From Palsa-189 sp963803735 (lineage in GTDB: Bacteria > Acidobacteriota > Terriglobia > Acidiferrales > UBA7541), in contig CAWDNV010000012.1 of assembly GCA_963803735.1 (NCBI GenBank), forward strand, positions 283,771 to 347,770: 64,000 bases of DNA. Direction: 5' to 3'. The notes under the pieces were generated by a model, which worked only from the letters and a program-made list of their open reading frames with translations, made no database searches and was not told the origin of the DNA. The position numbers and the translations under genes were made by a program. Positions 45,179-54,480 of this stretch are shown here, piece by piece. Positions within the stretch are counted from its first letter, which is position 1; every line of letters begins with the position of its first letter.

Positions 45179-46282
45179 CTAACCATTCTTGAGAATGACC
45201 TTGAGTGCACCCTCTTTTGCCGCGTTTCCAAACGTGTCGTACGCCTTCATGATGTCATTCATCGCGAAGCGATGAGTGACGAGCTTGCCCGGCTGGAGCT
45301 TCCCCGAGCGCACAACTTTCAACAGCATCGGTGTTGTAGTCGTATCCACGAGCCGCGTGGTGATCGAAATATTACGGTCCCAGAGTTTCTCCAAGTGCAG
45401 CTCTACCGGTTTACCGTGGACGCCGACGTTCGCGATGTGTCCGCCAGCCGCGACAATGGCTTGGCAAATGGCGAAGGTGGTTGGAAGGCCGACCGCCTCG
45501 ATGGCCACGTCGACGCCTGCCCCGTCCGTCAGTTCCATAACGTGACTGGCTGCGTTTCCGTCCGTGCTGTTGATCAGATTGGTTGCGCCGAACTCTTTGG
45601 CTACAGCGAGCCGCTTGTCGTCCAAATCGATCATGAAAATCGCCGCCGGTGAATAGAATTGCGCCGTCAGTAAAACGGCGAGTCCCACTGGCCCCGCCCC
45701 CACGATGGCGACCGAGTCCCCGGGCTTCACTCGCCCGTTCAGAACACCGCACTCAAAACCTGTGGGCAAAATGTCGCTGAGCATCACCATTGCTTCTTCG
45801 TCGGCTCCGACCGGGAATTTGTAGAGGCTCCCATCGGCTTGAGGGATGCGAACGTACTCGGCCTGAGTTCCGTCTATGGTGTAGCCCAGAATCCATCCGC
45901 CATCCCGGCAGTGGGAATACATGCTTCGTTTGCAGAAGTCGCACTTCAGGCAGGCAGTTACGCACGAGATGATGACTTTGTCTCCAGCGTGAAACTCCGA
46001 GACGCCAAGTCCGATTTGCTCGACGATACCAATGCCCTCATGGCCGAGAATGCGCCCATCGGTCACAGCGGGGAGATCTCCCTTCAGGATGTGAAGATCG
46101 GTTCCGCAAATCGTCGAAGCGGTAATCCGCACAATGGCATCGCCCGGATTCTGGATGCTTGGGCGCGGCTTGTCCTCCCACGCACGCTTGCCCGGACCGT
46201 GATAGACCAGCGCTTTCATGGTCATGCCGGTGCTGCGAGTTACGGCACTCCTCGTCGACTTTTCGAGTTCAACGGTTTTCAT
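45179..46282 (-). CDS. Zinc-dependent alcohol dehydrogenase (MDR family)
   Basis: The protein has the MDR catalytic zinc ligands in TICGTDLH and LGHEGIG, the structural zinc cysteines in CLKCDFCKRSMYSHC, and the NAD(P) motif VGAGPVG. It resembles the isopropanol/secondary-alcohol group (MKALVYHGPGKRAWED start). It oxidises an alcohol or reduces a carbonyl; the substrate is unknown. The start at 46282 has AAGGGA 6 nt upstream and adds 21 residues to the usual start at MKALVYHG (46219). It runs on the same strand as the small genes that follow it. Confidence 0.9.
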   Translation of the reverse strand: MKTVELEKSTRSAVTRSTGMTMKALVYHGPGKRAWEDKPRPSIQNPGDAIVRITASTICGTDLHILKGDLPAVTDGRILGHEGIGIVEQIGLGVSEFHAGDKVIISCVTACLKCDFCKRSMYSHCRDGGWILGYTIDGTQAEYVRIPQADGSLYKFPVGADEEAMVMLSDILPTGFECGVLNGRVKPGDSVAIVGAGPVGLAVLLTAQFYSPAAIFMIDLDDKRLAVAKEFGATNLINSTDGNAASHVMELTDGAGVDVAIEAVGLPTTFAICQAIVAAGGHIANVGVHGKPVELHLEKLWDRNISITTRLVDTTTTPMLLKVVRSGKLQPGKLVTHRFAMNDIMKAYDTFGNAAKEGALKVILKNG

Positions 46283-46846
46283 TGATATCCCTTGAAAAGC
46301 TAAAGAATCGTAGAACGATTCGCAATGCTGCGACTGTTCCCTACGACACACTTTCACATCGAGGAATAGAAGCGATACCGCGGTTCTCATGTTTCCACCT
46401 CGCCATGTTCATGAGCGGGGACGTTCTGGGTCGTATCGCACGAACACAGCCACTCTAGCCTGTGACCTAAGTTCTATTTTCTGCGGGCCTTCTGGGCAAG
46501 CGAGTTGGTTCAACGGCTTAGACTTGACCGTTTTGGGAACGCGTTCCTCTCAGAGTTTGAAATGGAGACGCGAAGTAGGTGCTAGTGGATGACATGGCCC
46601 TTCACTTGAGGCGAATACATTGGCGCAGACCAACCGCCTTTGTTCGTTTCGCGCTTGCAACATTGCGGCGGACCATAACTCCTATCACGTGGGGCAATTA
46701 ATTTTGCTGCGGCGTCTGCTAGGGGCGTGGAAATAGCTGCAAGGCCCTGTTCGTCGAAAATCCCATCTAAGCCGGGACGCAACAGATCAGGAGCCAGGCG
46801 TTCTCAGCCGCGGCCGGCGTTCCTCTGCTCGCAAGCCTTAATCTTT
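46283..46846. other. Gap upstream of adh with a relic and no intact gene
   Basis: This 560-bp gap has no supported gene. Its 3' half holds the DinB relic at 46663-46737. A degraded R3-like piece (CACAGCCACTCTAGCCTGTG) lies near 46445. Confidence 0.5.
46663..46737 (+). pseudogene. Relic of a second dinB gene, last 22-25 codons
   Basis: The bases from 46669 to 46740 match 43332-43403, the 3' end of the intact dinB, with only a handful of differences, and still code for ADHNSYHVGQLILLRRLLGA plus WK and a stop. Upstream of this the match ends abruptly. It is a partial duplicate or the remains of a related gene. Confidence 0.85.
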
Positions 46847-47905
46847 CTACTTACCGACCATAAGAAGTGTAAATGAGCCCGGCAGCGGCGGACCGAGCGC
46901 CATGCGGCCTGGCACCGGCGCGGGCGCGTTAGGCGGAACCGGCCCGTACTCGAAAGCCACGCTGAGCACGTGATTCGTTTTGGTGTCCAGCACCATGTTC
47001 CTGGCGCCTACCATCGTTTTCAGCCTTTGCTCCACCTCGAAGCTGGTGGGACTATTTTCCTTGACGAATATCATCGAGCCGCCGCCTGCGGTGCTTATGG
47101 CTTCCATCGTAGCGGGATTGAACGCGACGGTATCCACGTTCACGTCGGTCGGGAAACTGCTAATGATGTTGCCGTTTTCGGCATTCACAATCAGGACCAC
47201 AGGTGTGGGCAGGCGCCAGTACGAAAAGAGAATGTGATTTTTTGTATCGAGCGACAGGCCGCTACCTGCGTCCACGCCCTTTGAGCTGAGGTCAAGGTGC
47301 TTGGTCACTTTCAAATTCTTCGCGTCCACCACGGCAATGTTGGCTTTGTCCATGATGTTGACGTAGACGGTGCCTTTGCCGTCGGTCGCAGCCTGCTCGG
47401 GCTGTCCGCCAAGGTCAATCGTGCCCGCGACTGTACCTTCCTTTGCATCGATCACGGTGGCATACGGCGGCATATGGCTGAGCACCCACACGCGTTCATT
47501 GAATGGGTCAAACATGATGCCATCGGGGCGGCCATCCACGTTGATCGTCTTGATCACCTGCAAGGTTTTGGAGTCCCACATGGTCATGGGCGTGGTGGTG
47601 GAGAAGCCGTGATGGGATTTGGGGTCGACGGCAGCGCCGCCGGATTTGACGCCGGCAATTGAGCCCGCTGGTTCCAGCGTATCCAGATTGAAGGCTGTCA
47701 GTTGGCCCATCGGGCCATTCCGCGGGACATACAGACGACGGCCCTCGACGTCCGCGGTAATGTAGTCAAAGCCGCCCTCACCACCAACTTTGGCCGTCTT
47801 GAGCACCTTGTAAGGGCCTGCGCTCTGGTCATGCTGAGCGAATCCTACCGACGCCAACATCGCGATCCCTGCTGCAAGTACAACTCCCAGGCACAATCGT
47901 CCCAT
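46847..47905 (-). CDS. Exported YVTN/YncE-like beta-propeller protein
   Basis: The 352-residue protein has a signal peptide (GVVLAAGIAMLASVGFAQ) and seven-bladed-propeller repeats (GGFDYITADVEGRRLYVPRNG, NERVWVLSHM, KGTVYVNIMDKANIAVVDAK). Such proteins bind ligands or stabilise complexes outside the cell membrane; YncE binds DNA in E. coli. The C-terminus is proline- and glycine-rich. It is a single gene. Confidence 0.8.
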   Translation of the reverse strand: MGRLCLGVVLAAGIAMLASVGFAQHDQSAGPYKVLKTAKVGGEGGFDYITADVEGRRLYVPRNGPMGQLTAFNLDTLEPAGSIAGVKSGGAAVDPKSHHGFSTTTPMTMWDSKTLQVIKTINVDGRPDGIMFDPFNERVWVLSHMPPYATVIDAKEGTVAGTIDLGGQPEQAATDGKGTVYVNIMDKANIAVVDAKNLKVTKHLDLSSKGVDAGSGLSLDTKNHILFSYWRLPTPVVLIVNAENGNIISSFPTDVNVDTVAFNPATMEAISTAGGGSMIFVKENSPTSFEVEQRLKTMVGARNMVLDTKTNHVLSVAFEYGPVPPNAPAPVPGRMALGPPLPGSFTLLMVGK

Positions 47906-48094
47906 GAGATATTTCCTCCAACGGCTTTACTGTTTGGCCCTAAGCTGCGAGCGAATATACACCACATTGTCTGGTTCAACAGGTGTGAATTCAAATCCGA
48001 ATGGTCAAAAGGAAGTTTGCAAAACAAAAACGAGGTTGCCCGACTCTACGTCTAAATTGGCAGCCAAGCTTTTCGCTCGGCTGCCGGCGAAGCG

Positions 48095-48991
48095 TCAGTT
48101 AGCCGTCCGACCCGTCGAGGCTGATCTGGGATGCCCCTTGGGGACGCTTAGGTATCCGACGATTTTGTCCTTCCCGATCTGGTTGACCACGAGCTCGCGA
48201 GGCACTCGGGTTCCCATACTATAGAAGTAGATCGGCTCATCGATCGCGCGGTCCTTCTTCTCGAGACGCAGGTCGTCTACGTAGAGCGCCACGCTGAACT
48301 GATTCTTCTTAACATTGGTGCCGCGGAGCTCGACCATGAGATCGCCGACTTTCGAACGAGTGCCCTTGCCAGTGAGCGTGAACTCGGCATAATCGCGCTC
48401 GCCCACCCGGCGAAGCTCATCGATCTCATCGTGGTTGCGAGCGATCAGAGTGCCAAATTCGGTACGGGTCATATCGAGATTGTTTCTCGTCGACGCCAGG
48501 TCGCTCTTCACGCCATTGATATCACCGCCCAAAGACTTGACATCGTCGAGGTTCGCTTTGCGGGCGAGCTCCGACTGCACGCCGGTTAGTTTTCTGGAAT
48601 AGTCGTCGCGAATCTCGCCATTCTGGCGCCGCGCCGTGGTGACCTCACCTTGGGTCATCTTCATCTTGTCGGTCACCGCCACGAGTTCATTTTGGAGCTG
48701 GGAGTTGACCTCTTCGGTCTGCGTAAGGCGCTGGTTCAGGGCCTCAAGATCCTGCCCCACGAGCTTATTCTGACCGGTCTGGCTGACAAGCGCCTGCTCC
48801 GCTTTTTTCGCCTGTGTTGTGGCATTCCATCCCACGCCAACGCCCAAAATGGACACTGCCGCGAGAGCAATTACGGCCATCCACACCCAGCGGGGCGTTC
48901 CAGATCCCTCCATGCGGGATTCTTCTGCCTGCATGTTTTCTCGGTCGTTGTTGTCTTCTCGGTTGTACTGATTTTCAGAAGCCTCGTTCAT
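48095..48991 (-). CDS. Membrane-anchored coiled-coil protein, unknown function
   Basis: The 298-residue product has a charged cytoplasmic start (NREDNNDRENMQAEESR), one membrane segment (WVWMAVIALAAVSILGVGVG), a long coiled coil (about residues 65-190, EALNQRLTQTEEVNSQLQNE and KANLDDVKSLGGDINGVKSD) and a C-terminal beta-rich domain (YAEFTLTGKGTRSKVGDLMV, SVALYVDDLRLEKKD). A GAAGGAG sequence lies 8 nt before the ATG at 48991. The layout suggests an envelope-spanning spacer or sensor. No enzymatic motif is seen. Confidence 0.7.
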   Translation of the reverse strand: MNEASENQYNREDNNDRENMQAEESRMEGSGTPRWVWMAVIALAAVSILGVGVGWNATTQAKKAEQALVSQTGQNKLVGQDLEALNQRLTQTEEVNSQLQNELVAVTDKMKMTQGEVTTARRQNGEIRDDYSRKLTGVQSELARKANLDDVKSLGGDINGVKSDLASTRNNLDMTRTEFGTLIARNHDEIDELRRVGERDYAEFTLTGKGTRSKVGDLMVELRGTNVKKNQFSVALYVDDLRLEKKDRAIDEPIYFYSMGTRVPRELVVNQIGKDKIVGYLSVPKGHPRSASTGRTAN

Positions 48992-49239
48992 CGAAGCGTC
49001 TCCTTCCACTTATCTGGAATTAGGCACGTCGCTCGCCTAACAATCCGGGTGGTTTGCGGGAGATCAGCGGGAATGAAGTCCCCCGGTAAATATCGACTCG
49101 AATGACCATACCGCTTTAAAGCGCCGAAACACATCTGGCCGGAAGGACAGGGGTAGCCTAAAGGGAAACAGCTGCTATGCACTTGAAAGGAGATCGAAGG
49201 TGCAAGATTTGATGCCGATTTGGAATAGAATCCTTTGGC

Positions 49240-51000
49240 ATGAAACGGCGGCTCGGTCATGTCCCGGTTGTGCTGTTATCACTACTTCTCGTATTAGTTT
49301 TTTTCGTATCGGCGTCCACTGGCTACGCGCAGAATCAGGCGAAACGCATCGCTCCAAAGCAGGCTCGGCGATCATTTAGCGTCGTAGAAGCGACGATCCC
49401 CGAAATGCAAGCGGCAATGAAGTCGGGGCGCGTCACTTCACGAGATTTGGTGCTGCAGTACTTGACCCGAATCGCGCTCTATGAAGACAAGCTGCATGCG
49501 GCGATCACCGTCAACCCGAATGCGCTGAAGGAGGCCGAGGCGCTCGATCGGGAACGCGCCCGCGGCAAAGTACGCGGTCCGCTTCACGGAATTCCGATCG
49601 CACTCAAGGACAATATCCAGACGACGAACATGCCCACAACGGGCGGAGCGCTAGCGTTTGATCGTTTCACGCCGCCCTATGAAGCGACGCTGACAACGAA
49701 CCTGCGGCGAGCGGGAGCCGTGATTATCGCCAAGACGAGCATGACCGAATTGGCAAACTGGGTGGCAGGCCCGCCTACACCGATGCCCGGCAACTACAGC
49801 GCGCTCGGCGGTTATGGGATGAACCCGTACGATCCAAGACGCGATCCGCGCGAGGCTACATTTGACGGGCGCCCCGCGCTGGTGGCGGGGGGATCGAGTT
49901 CGGGTGTGGGGACGGCGGCAAATTTCTGGGCGGCGAATGTCGGCACAGAGACGTCCGGCTCGATTCTGAATCCGGCCAATCAGAATATGCTTGTTGGTAT
50001 TAAACCGACGGTGGGGCGGATCAGCCGGTATGGCGTTATTCCCATCACGGCGGATCAGGATACGCCCGGCCCGCTGGCCAAAAGCGTGACCGATGTGGCG
50101 ATTCTGCTGGGAGCGATGGAAGACAGCGCGCCCGATCCGAACGATCCGGCGACGAACAGGTGCAAAGCTCCAGCGCAACGCGATTACAGGCGCTTTCTCA
50201 AGCCGAACGGCTTGAAGGGAGCGCGGATCGGCATTCCGCGGGCGTTCTATTACGACGCGGTGATACCGCCAGGCACGGCTCTGGCGAGCACGGGTTTGAA
50301 TCCCAGTCAAGCGGCTGTGATGGCTGAGGCGATCAAGATTCTCAAGAAGCTCGGAGCGACTGTAGTCGATCCGGCCGACATTCCGAGCGTCGTCTCCAGG
50401 GATCCTGAGACGAATTTGCTTTTGTGGAACTTCTGCGCAGGCGATCAGAATGGAAAAGGAAAAGACGAACACTGCTCCGTGGTTATGAAATACGGCATGA
50501 AACGCGATTTCAACAATTGGCTAAAAACTCTGGGGCCCGGAGCGCCGGTTAAGTCGCTGACGGAGCTTCGTCAATTCAATCTCGCGCATGAAGCCGCTGG
50601 CGCGATCAAGTACGGCCAATCTCAGCTCGACATTTCGGACGAGATGGATGTGGATGCGGATCGTCCTCGATATGAGGCCGATCGCGCCAAGGATATTGCG
50701 TTAGCGGCCACGAATGGGATTGACGCGGCGCTGAAAGAAAATCGGCTGGATGCATTGGTGTTTCCCGGCGCGACGGGCGCCGCCATTGCGGCAAAACCGG
50801 GATATCCGACGGTGATCGTGCCGTTCGGAATGATTCCGAATGAGCCGACGCCGCCGTTTCCGGGCGGATTCGATGCCAAACCGGCGCCTTTCGGGATAAG
50901 CTTCACGGGTACCGCGTGCAGCGAGCCGAGGCTCATCGAACTTGCCTATGCTTTTGAGCGCGCGAGCAAGCGCCGCGTCCCCCCGCCGTCTTTTCCGTGA
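49240..51000 (+). CDS. Exported amidase-signature hydrolase
   Basis: The 586-residue protein has a signal peptide (VVLLSLLLVLVFFVSASTGYAQ) and the amidase signature triad: Lys in IALKDNI, cis-Ser in GGSSSGVG, and Ser in TETSGSI. The family cleaves amides; exported members often act on peptides or amino-acid amides. It is the first of four exported hydrolases on this strand. The gap to the next is about 70 bp, so an operon is likely. Confidence 0.88.
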   Translation: MKRRLGHVPVVLLSLLLVLVFFVSASTGYAQNQAKRIAPKQARRSFSVVEATIPEMQAAMKSGRVTSRDLVLQYLTRIALYEDKLHAAITVNPNALKEAEALDRERARGKVRGPLHGIPIALKDNIQTTNMPTTGGALAFDRFTPPYEATLTTNLRRAGAVIIAKTSMTELANWVAGPPTPMPGNYSALGGYGMNPYDPRRDPREATFDGRPALVAGGSSSGVGTAANFWAANVGTETSGSILNPANQNMLVGIKPTVGRISRYGVIPITADQDTPGPLAKSVTDVAILLGAMEDSAPDPNDPATNRCKAPAQRDYRRFLKPNGLKGARIGIPRAFYYDAVIPPGTALASTGLNPSQAAVMAEAIKILKKLGATVVDPADIPSVVSRDPETNLLLWNFCAGDQNGKGKDEHCSVVMKYGMKRDFNNWLKTLGPGAPVKSLTELRQFNLAHEAAGAIKYGQSQLDISDEMDVDADRPRYEADRAKDIALAATNGIDAALKENRLDALVFPGATGAAIAAKPGYPTVIVPFGMIPNEPTPPFPGGFDAKPAPFGISFTGTACSEPRLIELAYAFERASKRRVPPPSFP

Positions 51001-51072
51001 GGCCTTCATTGACGCGAATATATGGATGACGTAGCTTTGGGCTGTGGCGGCATTTGAGTTTTGGATTCGCAT

Positions 51073-52869
51073 GTGAAACGACTCATTTTCAGGCTGTTTC
51101 CAGCAGTGATCGCTTCGCTCCTCGTTGCATTTCCGCTTCTCGCGCAGCAGGACAATATCGACGATTTCTTCCGTGACTTCACTGCCGAGTGGATCCGCCA
51201 CGATCCCGATCTTGCCGCTCGCACGCGCTACTTTTCGGGCGAGGAGCAAGACCGTTTCGAGCGAGAGCTTACGCCTTTGACGCTTGCGTGGAAACGCGAG
51301 CGCATTCAACTGGCCCGCAAAGGGCTGGCTGAACTCCAGAAATTCAACGGGGCACACCTAAGTGAGCCGCAGCGACTTTCGGCGGCAGTGATGCGCTGGC
51401 AATTGGAGATGGTGGTCCGTGAAGAGGCTTATCTGGATTACAGATTCCCGCTCGAACAGTTTCAAGGCGCCAATGTAAATCTGGTGGACACGCTGGTGGT
51501 TGTGCATCCGTTGCGCATTGAGAGGGACGCGGAGAACTACGTGGCGCGTCTCTCGCAAGTGAACGTTCGCATGCAGGAAGCAATGGCGGAGTCAGAGCGG
51601 CTGGCAAAGAAGGGGATTATTCCGCCTCGCTTTATTCTGGACGCCACGATCAACCAGATGCAGAAGTTCATCGGCGTACCCCCTGCGCAAAATCCCCTGG
51701 TAGCCACATTCGCGCAGAAGATCGCTGCCATTAATGGAATTCCGCAAACGAAAATCGAAGAGCTGCGTGGGCAGGCCGAGAAGATCGTAAACGATCAAGT
51801 TTATCCAGTTTGGAAGCAGGCCATCGCCCTCCTGCAATCTCAATCCGGGCGCGCGAGCGACGATGCCGGCCTATGGCGCCTCAAAGGCGGATCCGCAGCT
51901 TACGCTTACGATTTGCGCCGCTACACCACTACGAACCTGACTGCCGATCAGATTCACGAGACCGGGCTTCGTCAGGTGGCCCGCATCGAATCTGAGATGG
52001 ATGGCCTTTTAAGGCGGCTGGGGCGCACGGAAGGTTCGGTCGAAGAGCGCATCGAGAAACTCAGCGCCGAACAGGAATATCCGAATCCAACTTCGGAGGA
52101 GAGCCGGGCGCTCATCATGCGCGACGTCGAAGGGATCTTGCGCGATGCGGAGAAGCGCGCCGCTTCGCTCTTCGATAAGCGGCCGATGGCACCTGTGATT
52201 GCCCAGCCATATCCTCGCTTTCTCGAGACGAACGCAGCCGCTACCTATACATCGCCAGCCCCCGATGGCTCGCGCCCGGGGATATTTCAGTTCCCGCTGC
52301 GTTCGGAACAGATGACCAAGCTCTCGACGGATGGCGGTCTGCGTAGCCTCGTATATCACGAGACCGTTCCGGGCCATCATTTTCAAATTGGATACGAGTT
52401 GGAGGACAAGGACCTGCCACGGTTTCGACGAATCAGAGCGTTCGGCGGAATATCCGCACTAACGGAGGGCTGGGCGCTGTATGCGGAGCACCTCACTGCG
52501 GAGTCCGGCTGGTATAGCGACGATTTGGTAGGGCTATTGGGTGAACTCGATTCAGAACTCTTTCGCGCTCGCCGGCTTGTGGTGGATACGGGCATTCATG
52601 CCAAGCACTGGACCCGGCAGCAGGCCATCGATTACGGAATCGAACCAAGCGAAGTGGAACGGTACGTGGTTTTCCCGGGCCAGGCATGCTCCTACATGCT
52701 TGGCGAGCTGAAGATTCTGGAGTTGCGGCAAAAGGCGCAAAAGGCCCTTGGCGACAAGTTTTCGTTACCGGAGTTCCACAATCGGGTGTTTGAAGCCGGC
52801 ACGGTTCCGCTGGACATACTCGAGCAGCAGGTGGATGCGTATATTCGCACGGCAGGCGGAAAGCCATAA
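51073..52869 (+). CDS. Exported DUF885 metalloprotein (putative peptidase)
   Basis: The product, about 598 residues, has a signal peptide (RLIFRLFPAVIASLLVAFPLLAQQ) and the DUF885 signature HETVPGHH with the zinc-binding histidines, plus a glutamate in WALYAEHL further on. DUF885 proteins look like M32-type carboxypeptidases. The start is uncertain: GTG at 51073 before the signal peptide, or TTG at 51061. No Shine-Dalgarno sequence is visible, so coupling to the amidase gene may be used. Confidence 0.85.
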   Translation: MKRLIFRLFPAVIASLLVAFPLLAQQDNIDDFFRDFTAEWIRHDPDLAARTRYFSGEEQDRFERELTPLTLAWKRERIQLARKGLAELQKFNGAHLSEPQRLSAAVMRWQLEMVVREEAYLDYRFPLEQFQGANVNLVDTLVVVHPLRIERDAENYVARLSQVNVRMQEAMAESERLAKKGIIPPRFILDATINQMQKFIGVPPAQNPLVATFAQKIAAINGIPQTKIEELRGQAEKIVNDQVYPVWKQAIALLQSQSGRASDDAGLWRLKGGSAAYAYDLRRYTTTNLTADQIHETGLRQVARIESEMDGLLRRLGRTEGSVEERIEKLSAEQEYPNPTSEESRALIMRDVEGILRDAEKRAASLFDKRPMAPVIAQPYPRFLETNAAATYTSPAPDGSRPGIFQFPLRSEQMTKLSTDGGLRSLVYHETVPGHHFQIGYELEDKDLPRFRRIRAFGGISALTEGWALYAEHLTAESGWYSDDLVGLLGELDSELFRARRLVVDTGIHAKHWTRQQAIDYGIEPSEVERYVVFPGQACSYMLGELKILELRQKAQKALGDKFSLPEFHNRVFEAGTVPLDILEQQVDAYIRTAGGKP

Positions 52870-52906
52870 ACCTGAAAAGGATCTTTCGTCGATGAGGAGC
52901 TTGGTG

Positions 52907-54334
52907 ATGAATCGGACGCTCATTGGTGTAATCGCTTCCACGCTTGCGTTATTTACCCTGGTTGCCGTGGGCTCGACTGCCCGGGGGCAGCAGTCTTCAT
53001 CAGCTTCGAGTGCGATCACGGATGCGTCCCGGGCCGAAGCCGTTCGATTCCTCACGGACCTGGTGAAGATCGATACGAGCAATCCTCCTGGTAATGAAGT
53101 AAAGGCGGCGAACTACATCAAGACAGTGCTCGACAAAGAGGGGATTGCCTCAGAGATATTTGAATCGGCGCCGGGCCGCGGAAACATTGTGGCGCGGCTC
53201 AAAGGCAACGGCAGCAAACGGCCCCTTCTGCTCATGGGCCACCTGGACGTGGTCGGGGTGGAACGGGACAAGTGGACGGTGGATCCGTTCACTGCAGTGA
53301 TGAAGGATGGATATCTTTATGGCCGCGGCTCGCGTGACGATAAGGCCATGGATGCCGCGAATCTGGAAGTATTTCTCGAATTGCACCGCAGGAAAATTTC
53401 GCTGGATCGGGATGTGATCCTGCTCGCCGAAGCGGGCGAAGAAGGAACTACGCAGTACGGCATCGATTTCATGGTCGCGCAGCATTGGGACAAAATCGAC
53501 AGCGAATACGTGCTGAACGAAGGCGGAGCGCTCCACGAAAGCAACGGCAAGGTCGACTATGCCGGCGTTGGTACGACCGAGAAGGCACCACGCGCGATGA
53601 AGTTGATTGCGCGCGGGTCGAGCGGCCATGCTTCCATGCCGCGCCTGGACAATCCTATCGAGCATTTGGGCGCGGCGGTGGGGAAGCTCCTGGCGTGGCA
53701 GCCTCCGATGCGACTGAACGAAACGACGAAGGAATACTTCTCGAGACTGGCCAAAATCAGTACGGCGGAGGATGCGTACCTTTACACGCATCTCGAGGAG
53801 CCGGCCGTGCAGCAGAAACTCGCGGCGAACCACATTTCGCAAAACTCGATGCTGCGAACCTCGATTGTCCCGACGATCATCAAGGGCGGTTTTCGCGTGA
53901 ACGTGATCCCAGCTGACGCTGAGGCCACACTCGATGTGCGTGCGCTGCCCGATGAGAACGTGGATGAACTGATGGCGACGCTGAAAAAGGTGATTAACGA
54001 TCCTGAAATAGAGATCGTGCGCAGCGACAAAACTAACGATAGGCCCGCCGGCGCACCATCTTCTATCCACAGCGACATGTTTCAAGCGCTGGAACGAGCG
54101 CAGGCGAAATTATTTCCGGGCGGGGTGACGCTGCCGATGATGGTGACGGGAGCCACGGATTCGGCACAACTGCGCGCCAAAGGCGTACAGGCGTACGGCA
54201 TTGGTGCACCGACCAGCGACGATGACGCACTGCGCGTTCATGGAAATGACGAGCGGCTTCGGCTGGATGGCGAAGGCAAGTTCATCGAATATCTCTTTAC
54301 CGCCGTGGTCGATGTTGCTGCTTCAAAGAAGTAG
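52907..54334 (+). CDS. Exported M20-family metallopeptidase
   Basis: The 475-residue protein has a signal peptide (TLIGVIASTLALFTLVAVG) and the M20 motifs: GHLDVVG, GRGSRDDKA, EAGEEGTT and the C-terminal RVHGNDERL. It should bind two zinc ions and hydrolyse dipeptides or N-acyl amino acids. The start at 52907 is set by AGGAG 7 nt upstream. It begins 37 bp after the DUF885 stop. Confidence 0.9.
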   Translation: MNRTLIGVIASTLALFTLVAVGSTARGQQSSSASSAITDASRAEAVRFLTDLVKIDTSNPPGNEVKAANYIKTVLDKEGIASEIFESAPGRGNIVARLKGNGSKRPLLLMGHLDVVGVERDKWTVDPFTAVMKDGYLYGRGSRDDKAMDAANLEVFLELHRRKISLDRDVILLAEAGEEGTTQYGIDFMVAQHWDKIDSEYVLNEGGALHESNGKVDYAGVGTTEKAPRAMKLIARGSSGHASMPRLDNPIEHLGAAVGKLLAWQPPMRLNETTKEYFSRLAKISTAEDAYLYTHLEEPAVQQKLAANHISQNSMLRTSIVPTIIKGGFRVNVIPADAEATLDVRALPDENVDELMATLKKVINDPEIEIVRSDKTNDRPAGAPSSIHSDMFQALERAQAKLFPGGVTLPMMVTGATDSAQLRAKGVQAYGIGAPTSDDDALRVHGNDERLRLDGEGKFIEYLFTAVVDVAASKK

Positions 54335-54480
54335 TCAGCTCCAGGTTGAAGAAATCATCAGTGGTTGACTAAGAGCCGAGAAATATTTCGGATCGGTTTG
54401 ACCTCTCGGGATGCGTTCGCGGGGCGGACAAAAGCTGTGGTAACGTAAGCGGCCGACGTCCCAATCAGCGAGGGCAAACG

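Noticed and set aside
46582..46782. Minus-strand open frame across the DinB relic
   Set aside because: It is antisense to the relic and shows no protein features.
53150..54085. Minus-strand open frame of 311 codons antisense to the M20 gene
   Set aside because: The forward frame has all M20 metal motifs and a signal peptide; the reverse frame has neither.
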